A stretch of 64,000 nt of DNA from Nitrospira sp. (GCA_030692565.1 JAUYAO010000026.1:38791-102790); one strand, 5' to 3'. Positions 33,791 through 41,766 are shown, numbered from the stretch's first letter. Numbers and translations are program-made. Notes: generated from the letters alone by a model not told the origin.

Positions 33791-35203
33791 TTAATTCGGC
33801 AGCGCTTCGACGCGGGATTTCGAGTCGATCCCTCTGCGCTTCAACTTCTCAACGAGTGTCGTGCGATTGACGTGGAGCAGCTGCGCCGCGCGTGCGGTGA
33901 CGCCATTCGCCTTCCGCATGGCTTCGCCGATCAATTGATTCTCGTATTGCTCAACTTCATTGGACAGATGAATTCCGTCTTCGGTAAAGCGGATGAACTG
34001 GTCCTTCATCTCGGGCTGACTTGCCGTTTTCTTGTGCAGCTTCTCGGGCAAGTCGGCAACGGTCAAGAGCCCCTGTTTCTTGAGCACGACCAAACGCTCG
34101 ATCATATTTTCCAGCTCGCGAATATTCCCGGGCCAATGAAACGCCGTCAACACCTCCAGCGCCTCAGGGGCAAACCCCGTGATGGCGGTTTGTTTCATAT
34201 GATTGAAGCGTTTCAGGAAATGTTCGATCAGCAAGGGAATATCGCTTTGCCGATCGCGCAATGGCGGGGTAACGATCGGAATGACGTTGAGGCGATAAAA
34301 GAGATCTTGCCGGAACCGCTTCTCTTCGACCATTTTCTCCAGGTCCTGGTTGGTGGCCGCGACAATCCGGACATCGACTTGAATCGTCCGACTTCCTCCT
34401 ACCCGCTCAAAGGATCGTTCTTGTATCACCCTCAGCAATTTGACCTGGAGCGAGAGACTCATTTCGCCGACTTCGTCGAGGAAGATCGTTCCGCCATTGG
34501 CCAGTTCGAATCGGCCCATTCGCGTCTGGGCGGCACCGGTAAAGGCGCCTTTTTCATGCCCGAACAGTTCAGATTCGAGCAACGTTTCCGGAATGGCGCC
34601 GCAGTTGACCGGAACCATCGGGCGATCTTTGCGGGAACTGTTGAAGTGGAGCATCCGTGCCACCAACTCTTTTCCCGTTCCGCTTTCTCCCTGAATCAAG
34701 ACGGTGCTGTCGCTGTCAGCGACTTTTTGGACAAAGTCCAAGACCTGCTGCATCGGTTCGCTGACGCCGATCAATTGCTCGAGGCGGTACTGCTCGCGCA
34801 CGGCTTTCCGGAGAAATTGGTTTTCCTGGCGAAGACGTTGGAACTCGATGGCTTTTTTCACCACCACCACGACGGTATCGGGATCGAAGGGCTTCGTCAC
34901 AAAATCGAATGCGCCCGCTTTCATGGCCTGGACCGCACACTCAACGGTTCCAAATCCGGTCATGACGATAGGAATGATTTTCGAGTCAATCCTGGTCACT
35001 CGCTCAATGACTTCGAGGCCGTTAAAGTCGGGCAGCTGGAAGTCCGTGACCAGGATCTGAACAGGATGCTCTTTGACGACTTGCATGCCGGTCGTGGCAT
35101 CGGCGGCGACTGAGACGGTATATCCTTCAGAAGACAGGGTCTCCTGCAGCACATCACGCACCGCTTGGTCGTCGTCAATGATTAAAACATGAGGAGCAGT
35201 CAT
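33791..35203 (-). CDS. Sigma-54-dependent master activator, FleQ/FlrA-like, with receiver domain
   Basis: The 470-residue protein has a full receiver domain (D10/D11, phosphoacceptor D54, T82, K104). An AAA+ domain has Walker A GESGTGKE (172-179), GAFTGA (219-224) and Walker B IFLDE (240-244). A C-terminal helix-turn-helix is near 425-462 (NGVTARAAQLLHVNRTTLVE, then KLKRRGI). The helix-turn-helix, especially NRTTLVEKLKR, resembles FleQ/FlrA. FleQ itself has a degenerate receiver, while here the phosphorylation site is intact. It stands alone upstream of the sigma-54 promoter of the TPR operon and is the likely top of the flagellar cascade. Its own promoter looks sigma-70-like (35244-35272). 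Confidence 0.88.
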   Translation of the reverse strand: MTAPHVLIIDDDQAVRDVLQETLSSEGYTVSVAADATTGMQVVKEHPVQILVTDFQLPDFNGLEVIERVTRIDSKIIPIVMTGFGTVECAVQAMKAGAFDFVTKPFDPDTVVVVVKKAIEFQRLRQENQFLRKAVREQYRLEQLIGVSEPMQQVLDFVQKVADSDSTVLIQGESGTGKELVARMLHFNSSRKDRPMVPVNCGAIPETLLESELFGHEKGAFTGAAQTRMGRFELANGGTIFLDEVGEMSLSLQVKLLRVIQERSFERVGGSRTIQVDVRIVAATNQDLEKMVEEKRFRQDLFYRLNVIPIVTPPLRDRQSDIPLLIEHFLKRFNHMKQTAITGFAPEALEVLTAFHWPGNIRELENMIERLVVLKKQGLLTVADLPEKLHKKTASQPEMKDQFIRFTEDGIHLSNEVEQYENQLIGEAMRKANGVTARAAQLLHVNRTTLVEKLKRRGIDSKSRVEALPN

Positions 35204-35243
35204 CAGGTGTTTATTCCGACGTGAGGGTAAAATGAATGCGCTT

Positions 35244-35272
35244 AGGATAAAGATCCTGCGTTATCAATGCAA
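35244..35272 (-). promoter_or_regulatory. Sigma-70-type promoter of the FleQ-like gene
   Basis: On the minus strand, TTGCAT and TATCCT are separated by 17 bases. The predicted start near 35237 leaves a leader of about 34 bases. A housekeeping promoter would fit a class I regulator. Confidence 0.5.
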
Positions 35273-35326
35273 GCATGACGAAGCATCAAAAGCTGAACGC
35301 CAGCCACATGTTTCTTGCCCTATTCC

Positions 35327-35356
35327 TTGACAGAATATTTGGTGAGTTGCTAGGGT
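35327..35356 (+). promoter_or_regulatory. Promoter of tRNA-Thr
   Basis: TTGACA and TAGGGT are separated by 18 bases. The -10 box ends 10 bp before the mature tRNA 5' end, a usual distance for a tRNA promoter. Confidence 0.7.
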
Positions 35357-35366
35357 GCGCGAAGTG

Positions 35367-35441
35367 GCTGGCGTAGCTCAATGGCAGAGCAGCGGTTTTG
35401 TAAACCGCAGGTTGGAGGTTCAATTCCTCTCGCCAGCTCCA
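35367..35441 (+). tRNA. tRNA-Thr (anticodon TGT)
   Basis: The acceptor stem is GCTGGCG paired with CGCCAGC, then T and an encoded CCA (35439-35441). The D-arm contains AGCTCAATGGCAGAGC. The anticodon stem is GCGGT/ACCGC with loop TTTGTAA, giving anticodon TGT. The T-arm is GGAGGTTCAATTCCTC. The 3' half is the attachment site of the adjoining genomic island and is duplicated at 42743-42818. The tRNA itself remains complete. Confidence 0.97.
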
Positions 35442-35472
35442 TAAAATCCGCTGACGATTCAACCTCTTTGCA
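35397..35472. repeat. Island attachment repeat, tRNA-proximal copy
   Basis: This 76-bp segment covers the anticodon loop to the 3' end of tRNA-Thr plus 31 bp beyond it. It matches 42743-42818 at 75 of 76 positions; the mismatch is C at 35437 against A at 42783. It marks the left boundary of the island. Confidence 0.9.
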
Positions 35473-36661
35473 GTTTACAGAACCGCTGCTCTCCCCACTC
35501 AATTCAGCCATTGTAACCGCGATTGTAACCGTCTGTTTTTCGAAATAGGCTGACAGCGACCGTGCAGCCTGTTCGAGGTCTTTCTCGTTCACGATGTTGT
35601 ACCGATCAAAGACACTCCTGGTCTTATGACCGGAGATCGCCATCGCCACCTTTTCGGGCACTCCGGCACGTACCATGTTCCGTACGGCGGTCCGTCTGAA
35701 ATCATGGGGAATCTTGCCCTTCCAGACCTTCCGGCCTTTCTGGCATCCTTCTCCATCTGTCCAAGTCCCACTGCCTCACAAGCCTTTCGCCACGAGTGCA
35801 GGAGAGTTTGGAGTCGAATCCCGCCCCGATGACAGATCCAGGGACAAGCCGGTCATTTCAGGTCACAGCGGCTTTTCCATCTCTGTAGGACACGATACAG
35901 ATCACCGGTCAGAAAGAGAACGCGGGGGTATTGGTCTTGGTATCCTGCGCTTGAAGGAAGAGTTTGCCTTCCGTCCAATTAATCTGACGCCACTGAAGAG
36001 AGCAGACTTCGCCCATCCTCATACCGCTGTAATAGGCAAGACTGACGGCAACCTGTGCGTAATCGGGTAACGCGCCTCTGAGCGCTAGGAAATCTTCATG
36101 TTCTAAGAACCCCGATCGTGTGTTGTGCTCTTTCAACTGTGGGATATGGGGAATTCGAGCCACCAGTTGCGGAGTCTGCTCAAACCCCAACTTGAATATT
36201 CGCTTGAGGTATCCAAGTTCGCGATTAATCGTACCGTTTGCGGCACCCTGACTCTGGCGCTTGACGATGTACGCTTTCACTCGCTCAGTCGTGATTCTGA
36301 CTGCACGCATCTTCCCGAAAAATGGCTTGAGATGGAGCATATATTCGCCGATGCGGCGCAGCGTCTTTCGTTTATTCAGTTGGTAGTCCTGCTTCACTAA
36401 ATCTGCAAGGTCTTCGAACTTGGTTCGCTCAACTCTTGGTCCACGATACAGCCCTTTTGCAACGTCCCCCTCCTTCTCCTTGAGGAGCCTCTTGGCTTCT
36501 TCTCTGTCGATTGTCTTCGTACTCTCCTGAATCGGCCTGCCTTCAATGTAGTACTTGATCCAGTACGGGCCGGCCTCGATCAACTTATGCGATGCAGGAT
36601 CTCTCTGCTTCCTGCGGTAGATCATGCCCATCCCCAACCTCCATTTTGCAACATCGTTGGG

Positions 36662-37652
36662 TGGGGTCATTGCTTGACTTTGCACTGCTCCATCGCCTGT
36701 CGCTGTTGCAGCGTGAGGGGCGTGGATTCGATCGCGGCTTGAATTTTCGAGATTCGCGACACGGACACGCCAAATCGCACCGCCACCGTATTCAGTGGTT
36801 CATTCGCTGCACGTCGCAACAACCAAACAGCGGTTTGATAGGCTTCTCGATGCGTCCGCGCCACCACAGCCGTTGTTGGAATCCCATACACATCTGCCAC
36901 GCGGGTCATGATCTCGTCCGCTTTCAGCCGTGTAGGATCGGTTTGGGTCCGAGGCACATTCGCCGGTCGCCGCTCCGGCACGAGTGCGGCCATCCGTTCG
37001 CGAAAGGCTGGGCTGCCGAGAAAGATCTGGCCGGTGATCTGAGACCACGGTGACGGACGACCGATGCCGCCAACCACGAAGCGCTCGTACGCATGCCGAG
37101 CCGTGTCCAGGTCCACATCAAAAAGGCTGAGCACGCCCGCAACATCAAGCCATGGCAGCGCGATTCTCAGGCCTGCCGTCGCCTGATAACTACTCCAGCT
37201 CCAGTCCTGTGGCGCAGGCACTATCCCCGCACGGATCGGATTCAAGACGACATACCGACAGAGCTCCAACAGATAGCTTTCCCGCTCGACCACTCTTGAA
37301 TCGGCCTTGGAGTAGATGGCCGACCCGCTGATGACGCCAATTGAAACGCTGGGTATAGCTCCCATTTAAGCACCGCATTCCGCGACTCAAGTTCGCTTCC
37401 TGGGTTTCGATCAAGAGGTGATAGTGATTGTCCATCAGGCAATAGGCATAGCACCGCCAGCGCTGCTGGAGAATTTCTTGACCAAACAATTTCACGAAAT
37501 GCTGCCGGTCGGCCTCGTCATGAAAGATTGTTTGCTGGTCATTCCCGCGAGCCGTGACGTGATAGAGGGCACCAGGATATTCAAGCCGCAGTTGGCGAGC
37601 CATGACCGCGGAGCCTAGGTGGGGCGAGGTGCAAAGTCAAGCAATGACCCCA
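36662..37652. mobile_element. REP-associated transposase unit with 24-bp inverted ends
   Basis: Perfect 24-bp inverted repeats lie at 36662-36685 and 37629-37652; the outer part is TGGGGTCATTGC and the inner part TTGACTTTGCAC. They flank exactly one gene, a Y1-type transposase. The unit is 991 bp. Its right end cuts the 3' end of an IS3-type orfA, and its left end lies directly upstream of the integrase start, so it was inserted after those sequences came together. Confidence 0.8.
36667..37603 (-). pseudogene. REP-associated tyrosine transposase (RAYT), frameshifted
   Basis: The 5' frame (37603 to about 37300) gives MARQLRLEYPGALYHVTARG, then FVKLFGQEILQQRWRCYAYC and LMDNHYHLLIETQE. It has the HUH motif (HYHLL) of the Y1/IS200-like transposase family, RAYT subgroup. 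One frameshift near 37300 moves the rest to another frame (ESYLLELCRYVVLNPIRAGI, then the C-terminal helix-turn-helix region RFGVSVSRISKIQ). RAYTs act on palindromic REP sequences at single-strand stage. Joined, the protein would be about 310 residues, longer than minimal RAYTs because of the C-terminal domain. It lies inside the inverted-repeat unit. Confidence 0.85.
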
Positions 37653-37937
37653 TATCTTTTCACATATCTTTTCTGCGGCTTTTTTTAAGATATCGCGCTC
37701 CGCCTTCAACTTGATGACTTCACGGCGAAGCCGGGCGAGTTCCGCCTGCTCAGGTTTCATCTGCCCCTGGCCCGGAAAGGCCTGTGCCGCGTCGGCGGCA
37801 GACTCCTGCACCCATCGGCGCAACACCGAGCCCTGCACGCCCAAATCCCGTGCAGCTTGCGCCACCGTCACTCCGCGCTCCTGGATTAACTTCACCGCCT
37901 CAATTTTGAACTCTCGCGTAAACTTCCGTCGCTCCAT
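37581..37937 (-). pseudogene. IS3-family OrfA, 3' end replaced by the RAYT unit
   Basis: MERRKFTREFKIEAVKLIQE followed by RGVTVAQAARDLGVQGSVLRR is the helix-turn-helix of IS3-type OrfA (PF01527). The leucine-rich coiled coil AELARLRREVIKLKAERDIL follows. At the usual OrfA end there is an A7G run (near 37683-37690), the classic -1 frameshift slip site leading into OrfB. OrfB is absent: from 37652 the frame reads into the RAYT unit and ends at 37581 with foreign residues. So only half of an IS3 transposase remains and it should be inactive. Confidence 0.85.
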
Positions 37938-37956
37938 GACCTACCTCCGATTTCAT

Positions 37957-38130
37957 TCATACACCTAACTCGGTGTCTTTGAAACCGGCAGCAGCCCACT
38001 CTGGCGGGTCACTCTGCAAGGTCGATTCAATGTTGGGATGATTGAAATAGTTATCTAGATTTGTCGGATCTTCACAATACACCTCATGAAGGCGTGGAAA
38101 TGTACTTGCCCACGTGTTTGGATTAATCAT
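37957..38130 (-). CDS. Small ORF of 57 codons, unknown
   Basis: The ATG at 38128-38130 opens a 57-codon frame: MINPNTWASTFPRLHEVYCE, then DPTNLDNYFNHPNIESTLQS and DPPEWAAAGFKDTELGV. The composition (Trp, Pro, Asn, acidic) is protein-like rather than random. It begins 8 bp after the end of the broken thermonuclease gene. I do not recognise the family. The frame is also open upstream for about 90 bases, so it may be the end of a longer, decayed gene. Confidence 0.4.
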   Translation of the reverse strand: MINPNTWASTFPRLHEVYCEDPTNLDNYFNHPNIESTLQSDPPEWAAAGFKDTELGV

Positions 38131-38137
38131 GATCCCG

Positions 38138-38619
38138 TCACCGTGCCTTTCGATATACCCATGGTGGCATGAGGGAAGGATCAGCCTACAAGCCCCGCTG
38201 GGCCTCTTGCGCTTTGTTCTCTAGCCCTTCCAGCACCGTATCCCCCGACGCATATTTTCTGTACCATCAGCACCAACTCTGCTTCACAAGTTCCTGATTG
38301 AGGTTCATGCCCCTGGAAGGATTACATCCCCAATGGTGCGTTTGTACTTGTCGTGACCGTGAGTCTGGATGGTAACTTCTTTCCCAAAGGCAAGGTCAGA
38401 GGCGGTGTGCTTGGCCTTCTGCCCAAAAGCTTGGCCTTTCTCCGGGCAGTCGATCCCGCTGAGGCGGATACGTTCCGAGTGTCGGTTGTGCAGGACTTCA
38501 ATGGTGTCGCCGTCGAGGACAGAGATGACATGCCAGGACAGTTCGCCGGCATAGAGACATAAAGACAGCAACAGAAGGAATAAGATGATATGAGCCGTTT
38601 CGACTCCTGCAGATTTCAC
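38138..38619 (-). pseudogene. Thermonuclease (SNase-like), broken
   Basis: From a GTG at 38617-38619 the frame encodes a hydrophobic signal segment (IILFLLLLSLCLYA) and the SNase core LSWHVISVLDGDTIEVLHNR, then RIRLSGIDCPEKGQAFGQKA. VLDGDTIEV and the IDCPE motif hold catalytic residues. A shift near 38308 moves the rest to another frame, MNLNQELVKQSWC, stop, WYRKYASGDTVLEGLENKAQ, stop, ADPSLMPPWVYRKAR. Both internal stops (TGA and TAG) stand where tryptophan is expected (QSWCWWYRKY and GLWADP). SNase proteins are common cargo of plasmids and islands. Confidence 0.8.
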
Positions 38620-38654
38620 ATAAGCCGCCTTCCTCGCTATACTGATCCTGGCAT

Positions 38655-39053
38655 TCAAGAAGGAATGTGTAGTTCGGGTGCCCATTGCGGACTGCACGGA
38701 GTCATGTAGGAGCCTGTACGGAAACCTCTATCTTCGTACTCTGGAACACGTGTGATCATGTATTTGATTTGATACGTATTCTGCTCGACCAGCACTTGGC
38801 CGAGTATCACTAATGCTCCTCTCTGGTACGATGGGCGGTCTCCGGCCCCTAGCGCGAACAAATAAACTGTATGCTCGCCAGGTTTTGTCTTGTTAGGTCG
38901 CACTATCATTACTGCCTCTTCATTAACTTCTCCATTCGCCAACTTTGGACATAGCTTGGTGCCAACGGACAGATAGACCGGCACGGTACTAACTGAGCCG
39001 CAGGATGCTGTGACAAAAAGAAACGCCATTAGCACATTACGACTGGAACACAT
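38655..39053 (-). CDS. Putative lipoprotein, unknown function
   Basis: The 132-residue protein has a short signal peptide with the lipobox TASC (Cys 18), so it is probably a lipoprotein. The mature part has no motif I know; NEEAVMIVRPNKTKPGEHTV and YLFALGAGDRPSYQRGALVI suggest a small beta-rich domain. GAGGA lies 8 bp upstream of the ATG. It is divergent from the next gene with 56 bp between them, and its end overlaps the upstream frame of the thermonuclease remnant. Confidence 0.6.
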   Translation of the reverse strand: MCSSRNVLMAFLFVTASCGSVSTVPVYLSVGTKLCPKLANGEVNEEAVMIVRPNKTKPGEHTVYLFALGAGDRPSYQRGALVILGQVLVEQNTYQIKYMITRVPEYEDRGFRTGSYMTPCSPQWAPELHIPS

Positions 39054-39109
39054 AGAATATTCCTCTACGCACTGGCCAGTGCGTCCTTTCTATCTCGGAG
39101 ATTGAAAAC

Positions 39110-39571
39110 ATGGAAAGATCCATTTCAATTGCGGCAATACTGTTTGGGGCTTTACTGACCTCGGAAATTGCCGTAGCAGAAGATGAAATATGTAAAGATG
39201 ATGGAGGCAAGATTGTAACGTCGTCTCGAAATCCCAAGCAAGAAATCGTCTTGGGGCTTGTTAACATGGAGGCCATTATGGATGCTCCGCTGGAGAGCTG
39301 CATACAAATGAGCGGCCCAATTAAAATAGAAGGAATCCAATTCAGCGAAAGCGGCAAAACGCTAGAAACTTTTTGGTTTACAGATAAGCGTAGTACTCGC
39401 TGGGTGGTCCCAACAAATATCGACCAAATGAAACTAGCATCTGAACGAAGTAAAGCGAGCGACTTTATTAAAACGGGAAAGCAGTATTTTGTTCACATCC
39501 AAGTATGCGGAAGCGGGGGCTTCCCTAGCCTTGTCAATATTTACGACATGTCTCCATTTGGCAGTAAATGA
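39110..39571 (+). CDS. Putative secreted protein, unknown function
   Basis: The 153-residue protein has a clear signal peptide (residues 1-23, SIAAILFGALLTSEIAVAED). The mature part includes two cysteines in ESCIQMSGP and VHIQVCGSGG, which could form a disulphide. GGAG lies 10 bp before the ATG. The DNA is visibly more AT-rich than the flagellar region, in keeping with recent acquisition. It is the only plus-strand gene in the island. Confidence 0.6.
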   Translation: MERSISIAAILFGALLTSEIAVAEDEICKDDGGKIVTSSRNPKQEIVLGLVNMEAIMDAPLESCIQMSGPIKIEGIQFSESGKTLETFWFTDKRSTRWVVPTNIDQMKLASERSKASDFIKTGKQYFVHIQVCGSGGFPSLVNIYDMSPFGSK

Positions 39572-39608
39572 TAGATTCGCGGCAAACCCGCCCTCTCTGT
39601 AATAGCAC

Positions 39609-40115
39609 TTATGGAGCCGATGGCGGTTTTGGCTCCCCGCTTGCGTGATACCAACCGAGTGCTTCGCCTACCGCTCCGATTAGTCCAGCTATTCCTGCAA
39701 CAATGTACTGAAGCATTTCGCTAGGAGGATTTGAAACATTTTCTCTCAATAATTTGATCACGAACCAACATATTGCGCCGAAAATGGCTGAAAAGGCGAT
39801 TCCTCGTGCGAGGCGGCCGACAACCTGATTGAAAGCTACGGCTAGTGCCGCTACTAAAAGTGTGGCAGCTGCCCAGGAAACCCAAAACGCGTCACCTGAA
39901 AGTCGTTCGTTAAAGTGCTGGTAAAGGAGAAAGACAATGCCACCAGCAACTAGAAGACTCCAGCCTATAAGACTTAATCCCTCCGCAGATCTGTGGGCCT
40001 CCCCTTTCTCTGTGTCTGAGAGCGCATTCCAACGCGCTAGTGCTTCCTGATATTTAATCAAGTCGGCTTCGTACTTAAGCTTACGTCTTTGAAACTCCAA
40101 ATACTTGTCTTCCAT
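39609..40115 (-). CDS. Putative membrane protein, unknown function
   Basis: The 168-residue protein has a charged coiled-coil N-terminus (MEDKYLEFQRRKLKYEADLI) and three or four transmembrane segments (about 47-65, 78-95, 100-118, 135-152). The C-terminus is a short Pro-rich tail. I chose the ATG at 40113-40115; a longer frame would begin with TTG at 40181. No family recognised. Confidence 0.55.
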   Translation of the reverse strand: MEDKYLEFQRRKLKYEADLIKYQEALARWNALSDTEKGEAHRSAEGLSLIGWSLLVAGGIVFLLYQHFNERLSGDAFWVSWAAATLLVAALAVAFNQVVGRLARGIAFSAIFGAICWFVIKLLRENVSNPPSEMLQYIVAGIAGLIGAVGEALGWYHASGEPKPPSAP

Positions 40116-40249
40116 GACGTCAACTCTTTTTGAGGCCCGGACGCGCCGCACTCTGTGAAAATAGTGGTTGAATCGATGCAATAGAGAATTTCAAGACATG
40201 ACCATATTGGATAAATGGCTTTTCCATCAGTGTATGAAGCAGGCTTGGT

Positions 40250-40546
40250 TCAATAACTCCCTTGAGGAATAAGTTCGTTAGCGAAGTCTACACAGTCTGT
40301 CTTTGTCCGGTTTGTCTTACCGCTCTTCGCATCAATCATGCAATTATCAAATACATTTGCTCTCTCTCTTTCTTCATTTTTGTGCTGCTTTAGATGCTTC
40401 TGTCCTTCATCACTTGCGTAGTATTGCTGGCACAGAAATACCTGTGCATAGGGCGATTCTGTCGTTCGGCACATTCTCGAGTATTGTTCAGAAGAGCACC
40501 CACCAACTATTGCAGCGGTTGCTACCACAAGCGTGAAAGAGGTCAA
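40250..40546 (-). CDS. Putative small lipoprotein, unknown function
   Basis: The frame encodes a hydrophobic segment ending in the lipobox VGGC, followed by a small Cys-containing domain (MCRTTESPYAQVFLCQQYY; NVFDNCMIDAKSGKT). The start is unclear: I take the TTG at 40544-40546, which gives a normal signal peptide. The longer frame from 40681 includes non-protein-like residues. Lipobox and length are the only support. Confidence 0.45.
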   Translation of the reverse strand: MTSFTLVVATAAIVGGCSSEQYSRMCRTTESPYAQVFLCQQYYASDEGQKHLKQHKNEERERANVFDNCMIDAKSGKTNRTKTDCVDFANELIPQGSY

Positions 40547-40750
40547 GCGGAGTTTGTTATCCAGAGTGACCAGCCCCCAGTTGTTAGGCCACCGTCCAAG
40601 TTCCTTCACGCCGACACGCTGATCGGTGCGAAGGAACGAGCGATTGGGGCGCATTGTAAGAGGATGCCGAGGGAGGCGCAAGATCCTTTTGGCAGAAATG
40701 GTGGTAATTCACCTCCTGTAGTGAGGCATCGAGGCCTTGAGTTTGATGAT

Positions 40751-40845
40751 GGGGGGAGTCTAACGACATCCCCTCCCCCCACAAGAAACGCCCGCGTGGT
40801 CACCGGTGGAGAAGGAGGAAAACGCGCTTCGGTGGTCATCCACTC
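40751..40845. repeat. Direct repeat, copy A, next to vapC
   Basis: This segment shares GGGGGGAGTCT, ACGACA, CCCCCCACAAG, CGCCCGCGTGG and the GGTGG tail with 41610-41710 in the same orientation, with small insertions and substitutions. The two copies flank the vapBC pair. G-run and C-run pairing could also form a hairpin in each copy. The rest of 40547-40866 holds no gene that I can support. Confidence 0.6.
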
Positions 40846-40866
40846 GGGAAACTTCCTGCTATGCGA

Positions 40867-41277
40867 TCACAAATCCCCTATGTGGACCCACGGAATGCGG
40901 GCAAAGTGCTTCCGATCGTAGGTGAGAATCTCTGTGAGTCCTTGCTCTTTCATGTGGAAGGCATTGTACGCGTCTACGAAATCGATGTTCGCATGGACAT
41001 AGAGATCGAGGGCCATAAAGAGCAGCGGGGTTTCGGGACAATGCAGATTAGGCGTATTCAGGATCTTCTCGACTTTCTCGGCGATATCCGACTTCTCCAG
41101 CTTGTAAAAGGATTCCAGTGTCCAGATGATCTCGGCGATGACCAGTAGACTTGTTGCCAATTTGATCTTGCCGCGTAACGCATCGCGAAACAGTGTCTCG
41201 GCACGCTTGGCTTTAGCCGGGTCGTCGTTGGTCAGAAACCGGAGAAACACATTAGTATCGACGAAGAGACTAGCCAT
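40867..41277 (-). CDS. vapC: VapC-type PIN-domain toxin
   Basis: The 136-residue PIN-domain protein has the conserved acids: D in FVDTNVFLRFL (about residue 6), E in VIAEIIWTLE, and D-x-x-D in FVDAYNAFH, with TYDRKHFARI at the end. VapC toxins are Mg-dependent RNases, often cutting tRNA or rRNA. The ATG at 41275-41277 overlaps the antitoxin stop by 8 bp, the normal translational coupling. A start at 41298 would add seven residues. The pair is flanked by direct repeats at 40751 and 41610. Confidence 0.88.
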   Translation of the reverse strand: MASLFVDTNVFLRFLTNDDPAKAKRAETLFRDALRGKIKLATSLLVIAEIIWTLESFYKLEKSDIAEKVEKILNTPNLHCPETPLLFMALDLYVHANIDFVDAYNAFHMKEQGLTEILTYDRKHFARIPWVHIGDL

Positions 41278-41521
41278 GCCCGACCACCTTCTTGGCAACA
41301 GCCTGTTTCACAGACTGACGAATCTTCTCAAAATCTTCGGGGTGCGCTGACGGCTGGACTGAGCCTCTCAGATCAAGAATCGTCCCCTTGACGACCTTCA
41401 AGACCACTTCCTCGCCTCGCATCACAAAAAGAACTTTTTCCCCCTCTTTCACGCCCAAGCGGTCACGAATCGCCTTGGGAATCGTGACCTGGCCCTTCCG
41501 GGTTATCGTAGATTCCAACAT
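41270..41521 (-). CDS. vapB: VapB/AbrB-type antitoxin
   Basis: The 83-residue protein has the AbrB/SpoVT swapped-hairpin DNA-binding signature MLESTITRKGQVTIPKAIRD, followed by RLGVKEGEKVLFVMRGEEVV. The C-terminal tail should bind and block VapC. The ATG at 41519-41521 has GGAGG upstream. An imperfect inverted repeat just upstream may be its operator. Antitoxins of this type repress their own operon together with the toxin. Confidence 0.9.
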   Translation of the reverse strand: MLESTITRKGQVTIPKAIRDRLGVKEGEKVLFVMRGEEVVLKVVKGTILDLRGSVQPSAHPEDFEKIRQSVKQAVAKKVVGHG

Positions 41522-41538
41522 GCATACCTCCTCGCTAT

Positions 41539-41566
41539 TGTAGTACTTTTTAAGCTTAGTGCTACA
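41539..41566. promoter_or_regulatory. Possible VapB operator
   Basis: TGTAGTAC and GTGCTACA form an imperfect inverted repeat (7 of 8 paired) with a 12-base centre, 18 bp upstream of the vapB start. A TACAAT -10-like box on the minus strand (41537-41542) overlaps one arm, so binding would block transcription. Confidence 0.4.
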
Positions 41567-41609
41567 TAACGATCGAGTCAACCTCTATCCCGAGAAGAGG
41601 TGAACTACA

Positions 41610-41710
41610 GGGGGGAGTCTGACGACACCCCCCATTCCCCCCACAAGCAGCGCCCGCGTGGCCGCCGGCGGGAAAAGAGGGAAAACCCGTTGCGGTGGCT
41701 TTCTCGGAGG
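41610..41710. repeat. Direct repeat, copy B, upstream of vapB
   Basis: This is the partner of the repeat at 40751-40845, in the same orientation. The shared blocks are GGGGGGAGTCT, ACGACA, CCCCCCACAAG, CGCCCGCGTGG and GGAAAAC. It lies about 90 bp upstream of vapB. The interval 41585-41766 holds no other feature I can support. Confidence 0.6.
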
Positions 41711-41766
41711 AAGCAATCGCGCCAGGGAAAAACAACCTGGCACGACTGCAGCCCCGTCGTTCGCAA

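Larger units (their letters stand above)
35350..36631 (-). pseudogene. Tyrosine integrase, broken by frameshifts and a stop
   Basis: A phage-type tyrosine recombinase is spread over three frames. The N-terminal SAM-like and core-entry part (36631 to about 35909) includes SGMRMGEVCSLQW with the first catalytic Arg. A shift near 35915 leads to LTGDLYRVLQRWKSRCDLK and then TGA. The next frame gives [18 protein letters not shown], and after a second shift [30 protein letters not shown] with the remaining His, Arg and the nucleophile Tyr. All catalytic residues survive but not in one frame. The tail reads on into the antisense of tRNA-Thr ([15 protein letters not shown]), as usual for integrases next to their att site. 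The ATG at 36629-36631 has GGAGG upstream; longer starts lie in an inserted transposon end. Confidence 0.88.
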
